Below are positions 1-9,999 of a stretch of DNA of 64,000 bases, one piece after another. The DNA comes from Marsupella aquatica (lineage: Eukaryota; Marchantiophyta). Each line of letters opens with the position of its first letter. The stretch's first letter is position 1. A model generated the notes under the pieces. That model searched no databases. It was not told the DNA's origin and saw nothing but the letters and a program-made list of their open reading frames with translations. The position numbers and the translations under genes were made by a program. The stretch covers positions 6,758,001-6,822,000 of the forward strand of contig OZ316899.1 in assembly GCA_973895155.1 (NCBI GenBank). Reading direction: 5' to 3'.

Positions 1-1
1 A

Positions 2-295
2 GTACCAGAATGGTCTGAGCCTTTTGTTTTCCCTAGCCAAGTTGAACAGGCTTTCTTTGCAGATGTGGAGGAGTCACATGGCTGGAGGGTGGTATGCCAT
101 AGCCAAGCACGGAACAGGCGGATGGATGGAAGTAAAGTAGAGTTCAGTTTGGATGACCATGCTACATTCGAGCATCCTAGTCATGAGACTGTACTTCCAA
201 CTCGGGCAGGGACTGACTACATCCCCTTAACATTGAGAGAGACATATGATGAACCTGGGCAAATGGAATATGATGAGGTTGATGATTTGCAATAG
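2..295 (+). pseudogene. Tnp2-type CACTA transposase, C-terminal tail (DUF4216 region), partial
   Basis: An open frame enters from the window edge in frame 2 and stops at 293-295. It aligns by eye with the C-terminal part of the minus-strand ORF at 57135-57929: both share the block PSQVEQAFF-DVEE, then GWRVVCH, NRR, and an acidic tail after YIPLT or YVPLT. That block is typical of the DUF4216 module downstream of DUF4218 in plant En/Spm transposases. No internal stop is visible here, but the catalytic part is off-window. The gene lies 178 bases upstream of ORF1, the usual CACTA order. Confidence 0.8.
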
Positions 296-1223
296 GCAAC
301 AGCTGGCGATTGGCAAGTATGAGGTTGAGGATGACTACCTGCACAGAGTCACAGAACGGGAATTGCTGCCTGGAATGATGTTTAGGATAGTTGGATATGC
401 ATGAAATTGATTGATACTTTGAATTTAGTGTGCTGATTCTCCCTGTTTGGTTGTGGGTGCTGTGCAGAAGCTATGGGGGAAGAGGGTGATGACATGGAGA
501 CAGACATGGGGCTTGGAGAGTGGGGTGAAGAGGAAAGATTGGATATGGATGGAGACCCAGATGCAGGGGGCTCACAGAAAAATGCACTTGTGCAAGATGC
601 ACAGGGCCCTCATCAAGTCCCAGGTAGGTGGGCAGCTAGAGAGAAATCACATAATCCATACCCTAGAAGGAGCCAGAGTTATTGGCAAGGGACGCCTGAT
701 AATTATGATGATGACTATGATGGAGCAGAAGATGGATGGGATGAATATGAACACCCAGAGCGTGGTAGAGACGGGTACAGAGGGCAATGGAAAGGTGAGG
801 AGGATGATTGGACAAGTAAGTGCCTTGTGCTAGTGATTTTGTGATGGTAGTAGAGATTTAGCTCAATATGCACTTATCTGATGTGTAGCTAGGGCAAAGA
901 GTTTATCTTACAGGTCCATGAGTGTGGCATGTACCTGTTGGTATGCAGACTCTGATTGGGACAATCACGAAAACAACAAAGGCCATCCACGTTCAGATAG
1001 GAGGCAATCATTCACAGGCGGGAGAAACGGCCCTAATTCATCAAGACAAAGCAATAGGACAGGTGGTCCAAAACCATCTATGCGCCAAGGGAGAGGTAAC
1101 TTGGTCATTGCAGAATTGCTCTGAAGTCCACTGTATATTTGGCAGCAGGATTTATGATTCATACTACCTAATGGATCCTGTAAATGTGCAGGGACTCCAG
1201 GGAGGTTTGGACAATGCAATCCA

Positions 1224-1295
1224 GGCCGTGGGGGGAGATCAGGCCGTGGAGGGACCCCAGGCCGTGGGGGGACACCAGGCCGTGGAGGGACACCT
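1224..1295 (+). repeat. 18-bp tandem repeat, four copies, encoding GRGG repeats
   Basis: Four 18-bp units begin GGCCGTGG and differ at a few positions. In the frame that continues into the conserved ORF1 domain they encode GRGG followed by two variable residues, an RGG-box-like array that could bind nucleic acid. The other CACTA copy has a longer Gly/Pro/Tyr-rich segment at the equivalent place. Confidence 0.85.
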
Positions 1296-2468
1296 AGTAG
1301 CGCTTCAGGGAGTACCAAGGCAGGAGACAGTAACAAATTTGGTAAAGTAGAAGTGAATTCCGATGGTTGGATAACTCCCACATGTGATGGTAAGAACCGT
1401 TGGCATTCTGACCTAAGAGGAGAAGTATTGCATTGATTAGATTTGAGCATTACAGAGTTTAGGAGTCAGAACAAAGCTGATTGGGCTGCTATCTGCAAGG
1501 ACATTCTTGAACGGTGGGACTATGTTGGTAATGATGGTAAGGGCCCAGTTGAAGATTGCATATCAGATTATGCAATGAGGATTTTGAAACAAGAGAGGCA
1601 TAGGTTGAAAAGGATGTGGATAGACAATGGTTCTAACAGGAGAATGCCACCACCCCCATCATTGGAATTGGATCAATGGACACGGTTAATCAAAGGGTTC
1701 ATGTCAGAGGCTGGACAGAGCAAAAGTGAATTGATGTCAAATGCTCGAGGCAAAGTGTCACAGGCTGGGAGAGGAAGTTATGCTCCAGTGAAAGAACAAT
1801 TGGTAAGGCAGTGACATGCCTGATAGTAAGCCTCAAACTTATCATCTTGCTACCATTATTACATTTTCATTGACAATCAACACTTGGTTTCATTCATATG
1901 TATGTTGATGTGGACTGCAGAAGAAATTGACAGGTGAAGAACCATCAGCACAAGAAGTGAGAGAGGAGTTCATGAAACAAAGGAGTGAGGTGACAAGTGT
2001 GACTTCCAAACTGGTGATTATGTTGTAATTCTGTATGTTCTGTGACTATTTGCCCTTGAGCATCAGAAAGAATTGTAGTAGGAAGTAAGCAACCAGTTCT
2101 TGGGGACAATTATCTGAGATATGTAAGCTATGTTATGACAGGGAACTGTTACAACTCTCACAGAGATGTGTGAACGGTTGAAGTCATTAGAGTGTGGACT
2201 CCCTCGAGTGGAAAGTAAATTGGCTGATCGTTTGGATATTGTGGAGGCATCTGTAGCGAACCTTCTTGCATCAGTGGAATCTAATTTCAAGCTTGTGATT
2301 GAAAAATTGGGTGGTTCCCAACCAAACAATGAGGGCAACATTGTACAAAGTGTGCCCTTGTTAACAAAAAAGGGAATTGGCAAATTTGACACAGGTATGG
2401 AAATGACACCGGCCCATTGTTCATTGTGTCCTATGTTCAAATGTTAGAAGTAAGTTTTCATGAATTGA

Positions 2469-2580
2469 GTGAATGGTTTTAATGCAGGAAGAGTGGAGGC
2501 AGAGAAGGACCCTGTAATCAGTAAGTGAATGGTTTGAATGCAGGAAGAGTGGAGGCAGAGAAGGACCCTGTAATCAGTAA
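2469..2580 (+). repeat. 56-bp tandem duplication spanning an exon start and a new splice donor
   Basis: 2469-2524 and 2525-2580 are identical except for one base (GGTTTT against GGTTTG). Each copy contains an acceptor (AATGCAG) and the coding start GAAGAGTGGAGGC. At the junction the end of copy 1 (GTAA) meets the start of copy 2 (GTGAATGG) and forms GTAAGTG, a consensus donor. Copy 2 reads on through GTAAGCAG and the exon closes at a GTAACC donor near 2612. Confidence 0.9.
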
Positions 2581-3670
2581 GCAGAATGGCAAAAAGGTTG
2601 CTGAGACAGGTAACCTGCTATGATCCAGTACATTACATTTGAAAAGTGCATGGAGTTTTGTGAAGCTTAAGCCCGGTTGGAGGTAATCTTTTCTGTAAGA
2701 ACTGGTTGGATCAACTGGGATCTGAAGTGACATCATGATTGATGTATCAGGTGATTCAAAGAGCAATGAAAAAGATGTGCCCAGTGCCTCAGTGACCATA
2801 GCCAAGGAGGTATCAGGTAAGCTGATGCTTTAAATTCCTCTCCTACCATTGTTGAGAAACACTTCAGTGGTTAATAGATTGAACCTGAATATTGTGGTGT
2901 GTTTATTGATCAGCAGAAGCAGACATGGAGGATATGGCAATGGTAAAGAAGGGGAAGAAGGCTGTTCGTATCGGTAAGGAGATAGTGACAACTTTGTGGT
3001 TGGTGACATGTACATGGCGCACATGTGATGAGTGATTCACTTATGTTGGACAATGCACTGAATTGTAGTTGATGCAGAGTTGACAGACTCTCAACCAAGT
3101 GGGAGCAGGGTGAAGCGACGTCGAAACTTGGGAGCAACATTGGATGCAAGTAAGATTGTAGATGCTTCAATTGAAGCAAGTACAATGTTGGCAGATACTG
3201 AGATGATATCGCAGGGAGATCCTGCTATACAATTGGAAGTGTCAAATATGGATGCAGATTCTTTGAAGAAGAGTGTATCCAATTCTCGATCACCAGCACA
3301 AAACACTCATGCCAAAGTCATGACTCGCAACCAAGGTATGAATAATGTCATGTATAAGCCACCCAGGAAAGCCAAGAAAAGCAGCCAGGGTAAGGTGGAG
3401 GTGATAACCACAGCAGAGCCAGTCCATAATCTTCTATCATGGGAGGATGACTCGCAGGTATGTGTGGGTACAGGCATTTTGCGACCGGATCATGCTAAAT
3501 TCCATGGCAAAGTGGTCCTGGATGACCATGTAGTAGTGTTGTTGACTACAGTGATTGTATCTGATTGTAATTTGCCATTTCCGAATAGAGACGATGATCC
3601 ACCTCAGGAAATAATTGCACATGCAGTAGGATCTCTTGTGCTCTGGCCATCAGAGTGTGTTAGTCTGTAG

Positions 3671-4169
3671 TGACTGAATGCAAGTGTAGATAGAATCATG
3701 TGACATGTGTTATATTTTGACAGTGCCTTGGAAAGATCCAAGAAATATCTGTACCAATTTTTCCATTTGGTAAAGAGGATGAAGGAGCCGTTGTGTGTGA
3801 CATTGATATTTCTAAATTCTGTATATATGAAACAAGTGATTGATGTCAAACTATGGCTCTATGGTGATTGTCTATGATACTTGAATCTGTTTTGTATCAT
3901 TTAAGTATTAGTGTGTATGGTATAGACGAATGCTTTGTGACCTTCTTTGTAGTCTATGATGTTTGAATCTGTGAATTCATATTAGTGTACATGGTATAGA
4001 AGATGGCTTTCTGAAAATTTGTGTGAGGTTCTAATGTTAACATGGTGAATGGTGACCTTATAGAGTGAGTTCATTCCAAGTACACAATAAAACATGAATG
4101 GAATGTGTTATTTGTGCACAAGAGTGAGTTCATTCCAAGTAGTATAGTGGGGTCTTCATCACTCATTTC
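3671..4169 (+). other. CACTA 3' untranslated region with degenerate tandem repeats
   Basis: No gene is visible. The segment has two diverged copies of a repeat of about 80 bp that includes TCTATGAT, TTGAATCTGT, TTAGTGT and ATGGTATAGA (about 3870-4015). A 21-bp direct repeat, AGAGTGAGTTCATTCCAAGTA cut here to its core GAGTTCATTCC, occurs at 4062-4082 and 4121-4141. This is the spacer between the ORF1 stop and the subterminal repeat zone. Confidence 0.6.
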
Positions 4170-4519
4170 CAGTTGACATGAAAGACTTGTACATACCCCA
4201 CAAAGTGTCTACTTTAGTCGTTTTATAAACCCACAAAGTATACTTAAAGACTACCCTCCATAACCTTTTGAGTCGTTCCCAACGACTCACCATCGCAGTC
4301 CATAAAAGACTGAAAAAGACTCACCAAACCTACCCACACAAAGACTACAATAGACTGAAAATCCAGTCTATAAAACGACTTATAAACCAGTTCTATAAAG
4401 GACTCAGTTGATTATAGTAACAAAACATACGACTCATAGTCCTATAAAGGACTGGAGTCCTTCCCAGTCATTTCCAAGTCCTATACGGTACTGAATAGTT
4501 GTTTTATGGGGTCTAAATA
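4170..4519. repeat. CACTA subterminal repeat zone (GACT/AGTC motifs)
   Basis: More than twenty short GACT or AGTC motifs occur in both orientations, several as small palindromes such as AGTCCTATAAAGGACT. Dense subterminal motifs next to the TIR are the known binding zone of TnpA-type proteins in CACTA elements. The right-hand element has an equivalent zone with TGACTA as the dominant form. Confidence 0.75.
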
Positions 4520-4539
4520 CCCCCCAGTTTCTACTAGTG
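4520..4539 (-). repeat. CACTA terminal inverted repeat, left element
   Basis: Read on the minus strand this begins CACTAGTAGAAAC and ends in a G run. It matches the TIR at 52854-52873 at 17 of 20 positions. It marks the exact end of the left CACTA element. Confidence 0.9.
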
Positions 4540-4541
4540 CG

Positions 4542-7208
4542 ATGGGCAATAAGACCAAAGTTGATACCAGGAAGACCTTGCCTGACAAGGAGTTCCGGTC
4601 GTTCCCAGGGCCATCAACAAAGAATGGCTTCTTCTAGAACACCTGCACCAACCCGCACATTGGGGAGATGATTGATTTCTTGCGGGTAACCATGCATTGC
4701 AACTTGCCGAGGCCAGAGATTGGCAAGGCACAAGTTTACCTGGCGGAGAGGCCAGACCCCAGCTGGGACTACAACGGATGCCTCCTCACCCAATTGAAGA
4801 AAATCTTGAAGGAGGAACAGCAGGTGATCGGCAAGGGAAGCGTGTCCCGGCTTGGCTATCATATGCCGTTGTTGTGCCGCTATGCTCGAAGTCAGATATT
4901 CGCCCCGGTACTTCCCTTGCAGGCAAGAGCACCAGAGAGGTTCCGGAATAGAGGCCGGCAATAGAGAAACCGACCCAGCCCGACAGTCCTACAATCGAGC
5001 AGGTGTTTAGGCCGAGGAAGGAAGACTTGTCGATGCAGCAACCATGCATGCAGAATCTGCTGAAATTGCTAGAGAAAGAAAGGAGAACGGCAATGGCAAC
5101 GGCAACGGGACCGGTACAGAATACTGCTCCCAAAGTTGGCCTAAGCTGACTTACCAGGGAAAACCCCTTTACCGGGGCCAAGGAGAGAGGGAGGCCGGAA
5201 CACGAGCCGGGAGTCCGAATGTATGTAGGAGCCTCAAGTCCCGAAGCCGAGGAAAAGCAACCCAAAGCTCCTGGTCACGACAGGGAGAAGAAGAGATCAA
5301 CCTGGAAGCCGGAGGAGGAACCAGGACCTGTGATCTGTAAGGCCGTGTTCACGGCAAAACTAGGAGAGCAGCGGGGGGAGCCAGTAGTCCAAGTCGCGGA
5401 GGAGGCGGTAGAAGGCTACGACAATGATGACTCCGGCTACGGGTCGGACCATCATGTTCCAGGAGTAAGGACCTATGGCAGGTTCATCCCCACTCTTCCA
5501 AGAGTAGTTCAAGGGGACCCCACCCAGCAGAGCAGCCCCGAGTCTCCCCCACCAGATGTCGCTCCCCCGAGCTTTGACGGCATTAAACAGATGGCACAAG
5601 AGTTTCAGGAGCAACTCAAGTAGGAAGAGAAGGCAGCCTTGGCTAGGGAGACAGATTTACCAGGGGGAGAATGGCCACAGCACATCAGGCGGCTTGCAGA
5701 AAAACAAAGTAGCCCTCCAGCCACGATAGAAGAAATCCGCAAGGCGGCTTGGGAACAAAGGCCGCGATGGTTGATGTCGATGACTTCTACTCACTCCGCC
5801 TATGCTAAAGAAAGAGCCATGGAGTACGGGGAGATGTGTGGGGAACTTGCGCTCAACATCTTTGGGGAGGAGTTGGAGCAGGGACCCTTTTTCTAGAGGG
5901 AGATGTTGGAGAAGCGTCGATTAGAAGAAGCGGTGGCTTTGGAGAGAAGCAAGAAGGACAACATCATCCGTTGGCTTAGGGCAAGGGAAGCCGAGGTAGA
6001 AGACCTGAAGGCGGCCAAGAAAGTCCAAGATGAGTTGCGGATTAAGCGGCATGAACTAAACATCATGTAGGGGCAATTGGATACCGCGCAGTCTGATAAT
6101 CAGATTATCAAGGATAAACTGACTTGGACCCAAGGAGAGTTGGCCAATGCGATCAAGGAGAATGAGAAGTGGAAGCGAGAGCTAAGGGACGCAGAGGAGG
6201 CCCACATAGCAGCCAACAACCGGGCCATGGCGGAGGCCCAGAGAAGGGAGAGGGCGTTGAAGGGGGAGCTCAAGGATATCCGGGGAGCCCTTGAGCAGAA
6301 GGAGGCCGAGTTAGGGAAATCCTATCAGGCGATTATTGTGCTACGACAGGAGCTTGCATCCCTGACGGCCAGCTTCAAGGCCGATCTCCATGAGAAAAAC
6401 TACCAACTCGACCAAACTTATGCCAAGATGAATAAAATGGAGTCTGAGGTCGTAACGGAGCTCAACAAGGAGCTAAGAGCAACCCAGGACGAGAGGGCTA
6501 CCTTAAAAAAGGAGCTAGAGGAAGCCCAGAGAGTTGGAGGAAGCCCAGAAGGAGCTGGAGGAGGCGTGCAAGGACCTGGATGAATTGCAGGAGGAGTTGG
6601 AGGAAAGCACGCGGAAGATCCACTTACAGCAACGAGCCGACAACCAAACGGAGCAGCTGAAGAAACAGGCCGCAGTATTTAAGTGCTTGGCTTCCTCAGG
6701 TCCAACTCCAATTGGGGCAACCAAGTTGCCAGGAGTAGTACCGGCCGAAGGACAAGCCGAGACACTAGCACCGATGCCGGAGGTACGTGGCAAGGGGAAG
6801 GGACCAGCTACCAAAATAGGGAAGAAGAAAAAGCAAAAACCTTATGGGTCAGGGAGTAACACGGCTTCTCAAGCCGTTGTGACCAAGGAGGTCAACCCGG
6901 CACCAACCTCAGGCAGGGTCACGGTAGAGGATCCAACTGTCCTACAAGGCGGGGATGACAAGGGCAAAGTCGGAATGCTCAGTGATGAGGCCGGTGTACC
7001 AAATCCACCACTAGAGCAAGCCGGGGAAGCCGTAGCCATATTGGAGGCCGTGGCCGATGCTGAGGCCAAAGCCGAGGGTGGACCCAGTCAGGCCGATGGA
7101 GAGTTGACTTGGTCCGGAGCAGGTAATCTGTCAGAGGATGGACCTACGGTAGTGGCTGCGGAGGAAGTGTTGGGGGCGTCCATTGAGGATCAGCCACCAC
7201 TACCATGA
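4542..7208 (+). pseudogene. Accessory coiled-coil ORF of a gypsy-type element (copy H), decayed
   Basis: The frame opens at ATG 4542 (MGNKTKVDT) right after the CACTA end. It runs in frame 0 to 4964, frame 2 from about 5219 to 6583 and frame 0 again to 7208, so at least two frameshifts are present. TAG stops interrupt it at 4635, 5621, 5894 and 6068, each where Gln would fit. The N-terminal part has a globular domain (HIGEMIDFLR, LLTQLKK, RLGYHMPLLCRY) that aligns with the accessory ORFs at 26649-29326 and 48732-51378. An acidic Pro-rich linker follows, then about 250 residues of coiled coil rich in E, K, L and Q, then a low-complexity tail. Function is unknown. Comparable PMD-like or coiled-coil ORFs occur beside pol in plant Tat/Athila-type gypsy elements. 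Confidence 0.65.
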
Positions 7209-7997
7209 CGGTGGTGGAGGGCCGCTCCTTTTAAGGAGGGCGGACGTGGAGGGAGGAGGCGTGAGTGGGCAGGGTGGGCTCAGATCTCCAAGTTTAGAAT
7301 TAGGATCAGGACCGGGAGGCGGCCCTGACACTTAGCTTAGTGGGATTGCGGATCCACTGGTAAGAGCAACACTTGTGCTCCTGCCTCGCTGTACATAGGT
7401 AGATTACGGTCAGGTTAGATTAGGCTTATGTTGCAAGGAATTGGGCGGATCCGCTGCCAGGATAAGTACCTGGGCAGCGGGGGTTTCAGGTCCTTCTTCC
7501 TTAGCAAGTTTTTAGTGCACCAGCAGGGTTGGGATCAAGTAGTTAAAGAAGCTCTTGGTTAGTTATGCTGTGACCCTTGTTTATATTCATGTTTCCTCAT
7601 ACCTAAGAGATGAATAGAGTTGGCCTCACGGCTTAGTTCGCAAATCTTGTGTATGAGAAGTACTGTTTGTATGGCAAGTGCATGGTATAACTCAGTTAGA
7701 AGGAGTCATTTTGCTATTTGTGTGTTGCATTAACTTGTTTGAAGATTGCCCACATCAACCAAGAAGGGAGTAAGCAAGGTAGTAAGAATTGGATGCATGT
7801 GTCGAGCTGAGAGAGGTCTTAGCGGCTTACCCAAGCCAGTTGGAGATCATTCCGGCGGCAGAATCCAAACATACCTAAAGGAAGACCAGGAGAGGAGGAC
7901 AAGGGAAGGCATAGAAGAGGTCGGCTACGTATCTCATGACCCGATGAAGGATCTGTCCAGTATATGTGTGTAAAATGTTAGTAGAAGGAAGTTAGCA
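7209..7997 (+). repeat. Putative 3' LTR region following accessory ORF H
   Basis: No gene is seen. A purine-rich run (GGAGGGAGGAGGCG, about 7247-7260) is followed by TGAGTGGGCAGG, which looks like a polypurine tract abutting an LTR start. The region contains GC-rich then AT-rich sequence like the 3' flanks of the other accessory ORFs. No second copy in this window allows the LTR ends to be fixed. Confidence 0.4.
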
Positions 7998-8101
7998 GCG
8001 TCCCATGCCACTAAGCTGCGAAACCGGCCTTGCCAAGAGCGAAACCTGCAGGGATCGGCTTGTGCAGGGGGGTTTCTTGGGTTCAGGGAGCCATGGGACG
8101 C
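7998..8101. repeat. 10-bp perfect inverted repeat, possible foldback
   Basis: GCGTCCCATG at 7998-8007 is exactly reversed as CATGGGACGC at 8092-8101. The 104-bp unit could be a tiny foldback element or part of a structured LTR leader. No target duplication is evident. Confidence 0.35.
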
Positions 8102-8929
8102 ACCATAGAAAACTAAATTCTTTGAGTATGAAATCTGGTGCTGGGTGTATACCCTTAGAAGAGATTCCTGCCCTTTTCCTCCTCTACTTCCAGGGAACCC
8201 ATGGCCATACAACTATTATGTCTGGGTCTTTCATGAGGGATATGCAATTCAGCTTAAGTATGAGCGAGAACTTATCAAATTAAGAGAGCAACTGAAGAGA
8301 AATGAACTTCACTCCTCTTCCCGTACTCAAGGATCACAAGCCATTAGAGGACTTGTTTGATTGCCGCTACTTGACATTTGGCCTCCTATGTAACTTCATA
8401 ACTCTGAATAAGTAAAGATCAGCTTTGATTATTTCATCAATAGAACCTCAAAATACTCAGATATTATTGAAGATCAGCATATTGTTTCACTTCTTGTGCG
8501 GACATGGCAAAGTTTGAGTGGAGGGCTATGTGGAAGATGTTGTCAAAATCCATCAATAAGAGTTTATTTTGAAAATTTTCAAACTTTTGGAGCAAAAGAC
8601 AACGTTTTCTCAAGCATCCACACTATTCTGACGCTTCACAAGGCATTTACCTCTAATTACTCTGTTCCAAGTAATTCCTGCTAAGGACGTAACTCAAGCC
8701 AGGATGTTACTTAAGCGTCCACCAAGACGTGAGTTAACTTGTGGCCCACTCTAAAGTGAAGAAAAACACCGACGCTTTGTAAAGCATCCGCCTCAAACAT
8801 TGACGCTTCGTGAAATGTCCACTACATTTTTCATGAGAATACCCTTTTAGATATTGAGATTTGAAAAGTTATACCCCTTCAGTCTTCTTTCCATTAGAAG
8901 TCTTTCGATAAGATACCACAGTTTATCCA
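8102..8929. other. No recognised gene; short ORF and GACGCTT-rich sequence
   Basis: An ORF of 71 codons at 8145-8360 (+) ends in a short charged helix (KYERELIKLREQLKRNELH). It may be another piece of an accessory coiled-coil ORF, but I cannot place it. From 8570 to 8830 the motif GACGCTT or its variants (AAGCGTCC, GACGCTTCGTG) recurs about six times in AT-rich sequence. Confidence 0.35.
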
Positions 8930-9679
8930 TCATTTGGGGGGGGGGGACAAACTTTATTTAGAAAGAGAAGTTCTGAATAGTTGTTTTCCACCTTCCATTT
9001 TAACAAGAATGTCTTGTATGGAAGTAAAGCATGTGTTATCAATTGTGAACAAATTCAGAAGATTCCTTTTGGTGACTGAATTTTAACCACACACTCTTGA
9101 GATTCTTATCAAACTCACTGCTAAGCTTGCTTGCTGTGTCAAGATTTGTTAGCTAATTCAAGAATAGATGATTGTAGTAGAGGAGCAAAACTCCATCCTC
9201 AGGGTATCTTAGTACCACAACTTTACTTTGGCATATATATTAGAGTTTGATTTGAATTGCATTTCGCTGACAATCAAACTATGTTGACGGCATTTTAATA
9301 TATATCTAAGTGAATCTGCCACAAATGTACTATGGGTTTGGTGAGCAAGAGAATCCTTCTATTTTTCATCTTTATGACTCCTAGAGAGAAAACAGAGGAT
9401 CTGACTTGATAGTTTCAATTTTGTCTATATTGAGTCCATAATCCTTCCCAAAGGAGTGGCAGTAGCATGTTAAAACCAATCATTTTACTGATTTCTTCTT
9501 CCTTTTGATTCATAACTCAGGAGTTATCTTTTTCTTGTGTTTTGTTATTTTCATTCTTTGTTTGGAATTGAAAGTTTCAGAGCAAGAACTCTAAACCACC
9601 CAAATTTGTTAATTCATTCAATCTATTTCTAATCTGTTCTTAAAGGGATCGAATTCTGAGTTTTTAAGGTCATATTGTT
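8930..9679 (+). repeat. Old LTR fragment of the D-type gypsy family
   Basis: The segment follows a run of ten or more G at about 8938-8947 that resembles a polypurine tract. Parts of it match the D LTR by eye: a block with TCTTAGTACCACAAC against TTCTAGTACCGTCGTC, and CTTAAAGGGATCGAATTC against CTTAAAGGGAATGAATTC near the LTR 3' end. The similarity is patchy, so the copy is old. It hosts the MITE at 9680-9989. Confidence 0.5.
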
Positions 9680-9989
9680 GGGTAGAACCACCGTGCCAGG
9701 AAATAGTAAAAAGGGAACAACAAACAGTAAACAACAAATGGATGAAAAAAAATTGGAATTTTTTTTTTGGATTTTTTTTTTTTGGGTTTGTATTTTTGAC
9801 ATTTTTTTACTAGCGCCCCAAGCTAGTAATAGTAGCGTCTGGCGCTAGCCAAAAATGATTATTTTAAAAAATATTTTGAAAATTTTGAGTTTTAATGAGA
9901 AATTTTTTATATTTCATTTTTGCTCGTAATAGTAAAATTTTCCTCATAACAGGAAATCATTTTCCTGTTTCCTGGCACAGTGTAAAGCC
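9680..9989. mobile_element. Mutator-like MITE with 10-bp target duplication
   Basis: The 310-bp element is flanked by the direct repeat TCATATTGTT at 9670-9679 and 9990-9999. Its ends form an imperfect inverted repeat of about 22 bp: GGGTAGAACCACCGTGCCAGG on the left against GGCTTTACACTGTGCCAGG read from the right, with 14 of 15 matches in the inner block at 9689-9703 and 9968-9982. A 9-11-bp target duplication and ends starting with G are typical of Mutator-like elements. The interior is AT-rich with long T runs and encodes no transposase, so it is non-autonomous. Confidence 0.8.
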
Positions 9990-9999
9990 TCATATTGTT

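Larger units (their letters stand above)
473..3670 (+). pseudogene. CACTA ORF1 (TnpA-like), multi-exon, C-terminal DUF8039-like domain, with nonsense codon
   Basis: The likely start at 473 gives an acidic, glycine-rich N-terminus (MGEEGDDMETD). Exons appear at about 473-810 (donor GTAAGT), from 912 (acceptor TTACAG), a GRGG-repeat exon from about 1191, and a conserved helical domain to 1814 (RSQNKADW, RWDYVG, LDQWTRLIKGFMSEAG). That domain matches minus-strand 55145-55525. Further short exons follow with consistent phase 1, such as one ending at 2394 and others near 2750-2815 and 2917-2974. The last exon, 3080-3670, ends in a module with LPFPNRDDDPP and HAVGSLVLWP, as in DUF8039 at the C-terminus of plant TnpA-like proteins. 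A TGA at 1434-1436 sits where the other copy has Trp (LRWLDLS against LH-stop-LDLS). TnpA-like proteins bind subterminal repeats. Exon edges are inferred by eye. Confidence 0.7.
1..4539 (+). mobile_element. CACTA (En/Spm) DNA transposon, 3' part, cut by window edge
   Basis: The segment holds, in order, the tail of a Tnp2-type transposase gene, a multi-exon TnpA-like ORF1, a stretch dense in GACT/AGTC motifs and a terminal inverted repeat ending CTACTAGTG at 4539, which reads CACTAGTAGAAACTGGGG from the outside. Gene order and protein content match the second CACTA element at 52854-64000, which lies in the opposite orientation. The other terminus is outside the window, so the 3-bp target duplication (CGA at 4540-4542 would be one copy) cannot be tested. 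The element ends directly before the start codon of an accessory ORF, so it inserted at the 5' edge of that ORF. ORF1 carries at least one nonsense codon, so this copy is unlikely to be autonomous. Confidence 0.88.

Noticed and set aside
447-833. 128-codon plus-strand ORF overlapping the ORF1 start
   Set aside because: The frame starting at 473 gives an acidic protein like the right CACTA ORF1 N-terminus and ends at a good donor; this frame shows no similarity.
965-1450. 161-codon minus-strand ORF with Pro-rich repeats
   Set aside because: It is the complement of the 18-bp GRGG repeat exon of CACTA ORF1; the plus strand has the conserved protein.
4786-5265. 159-codon minus-strand ORF opposite accessory copy H
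   Set aside because: A shadow frame of the decayed plus-strand coding region; it has no family features.
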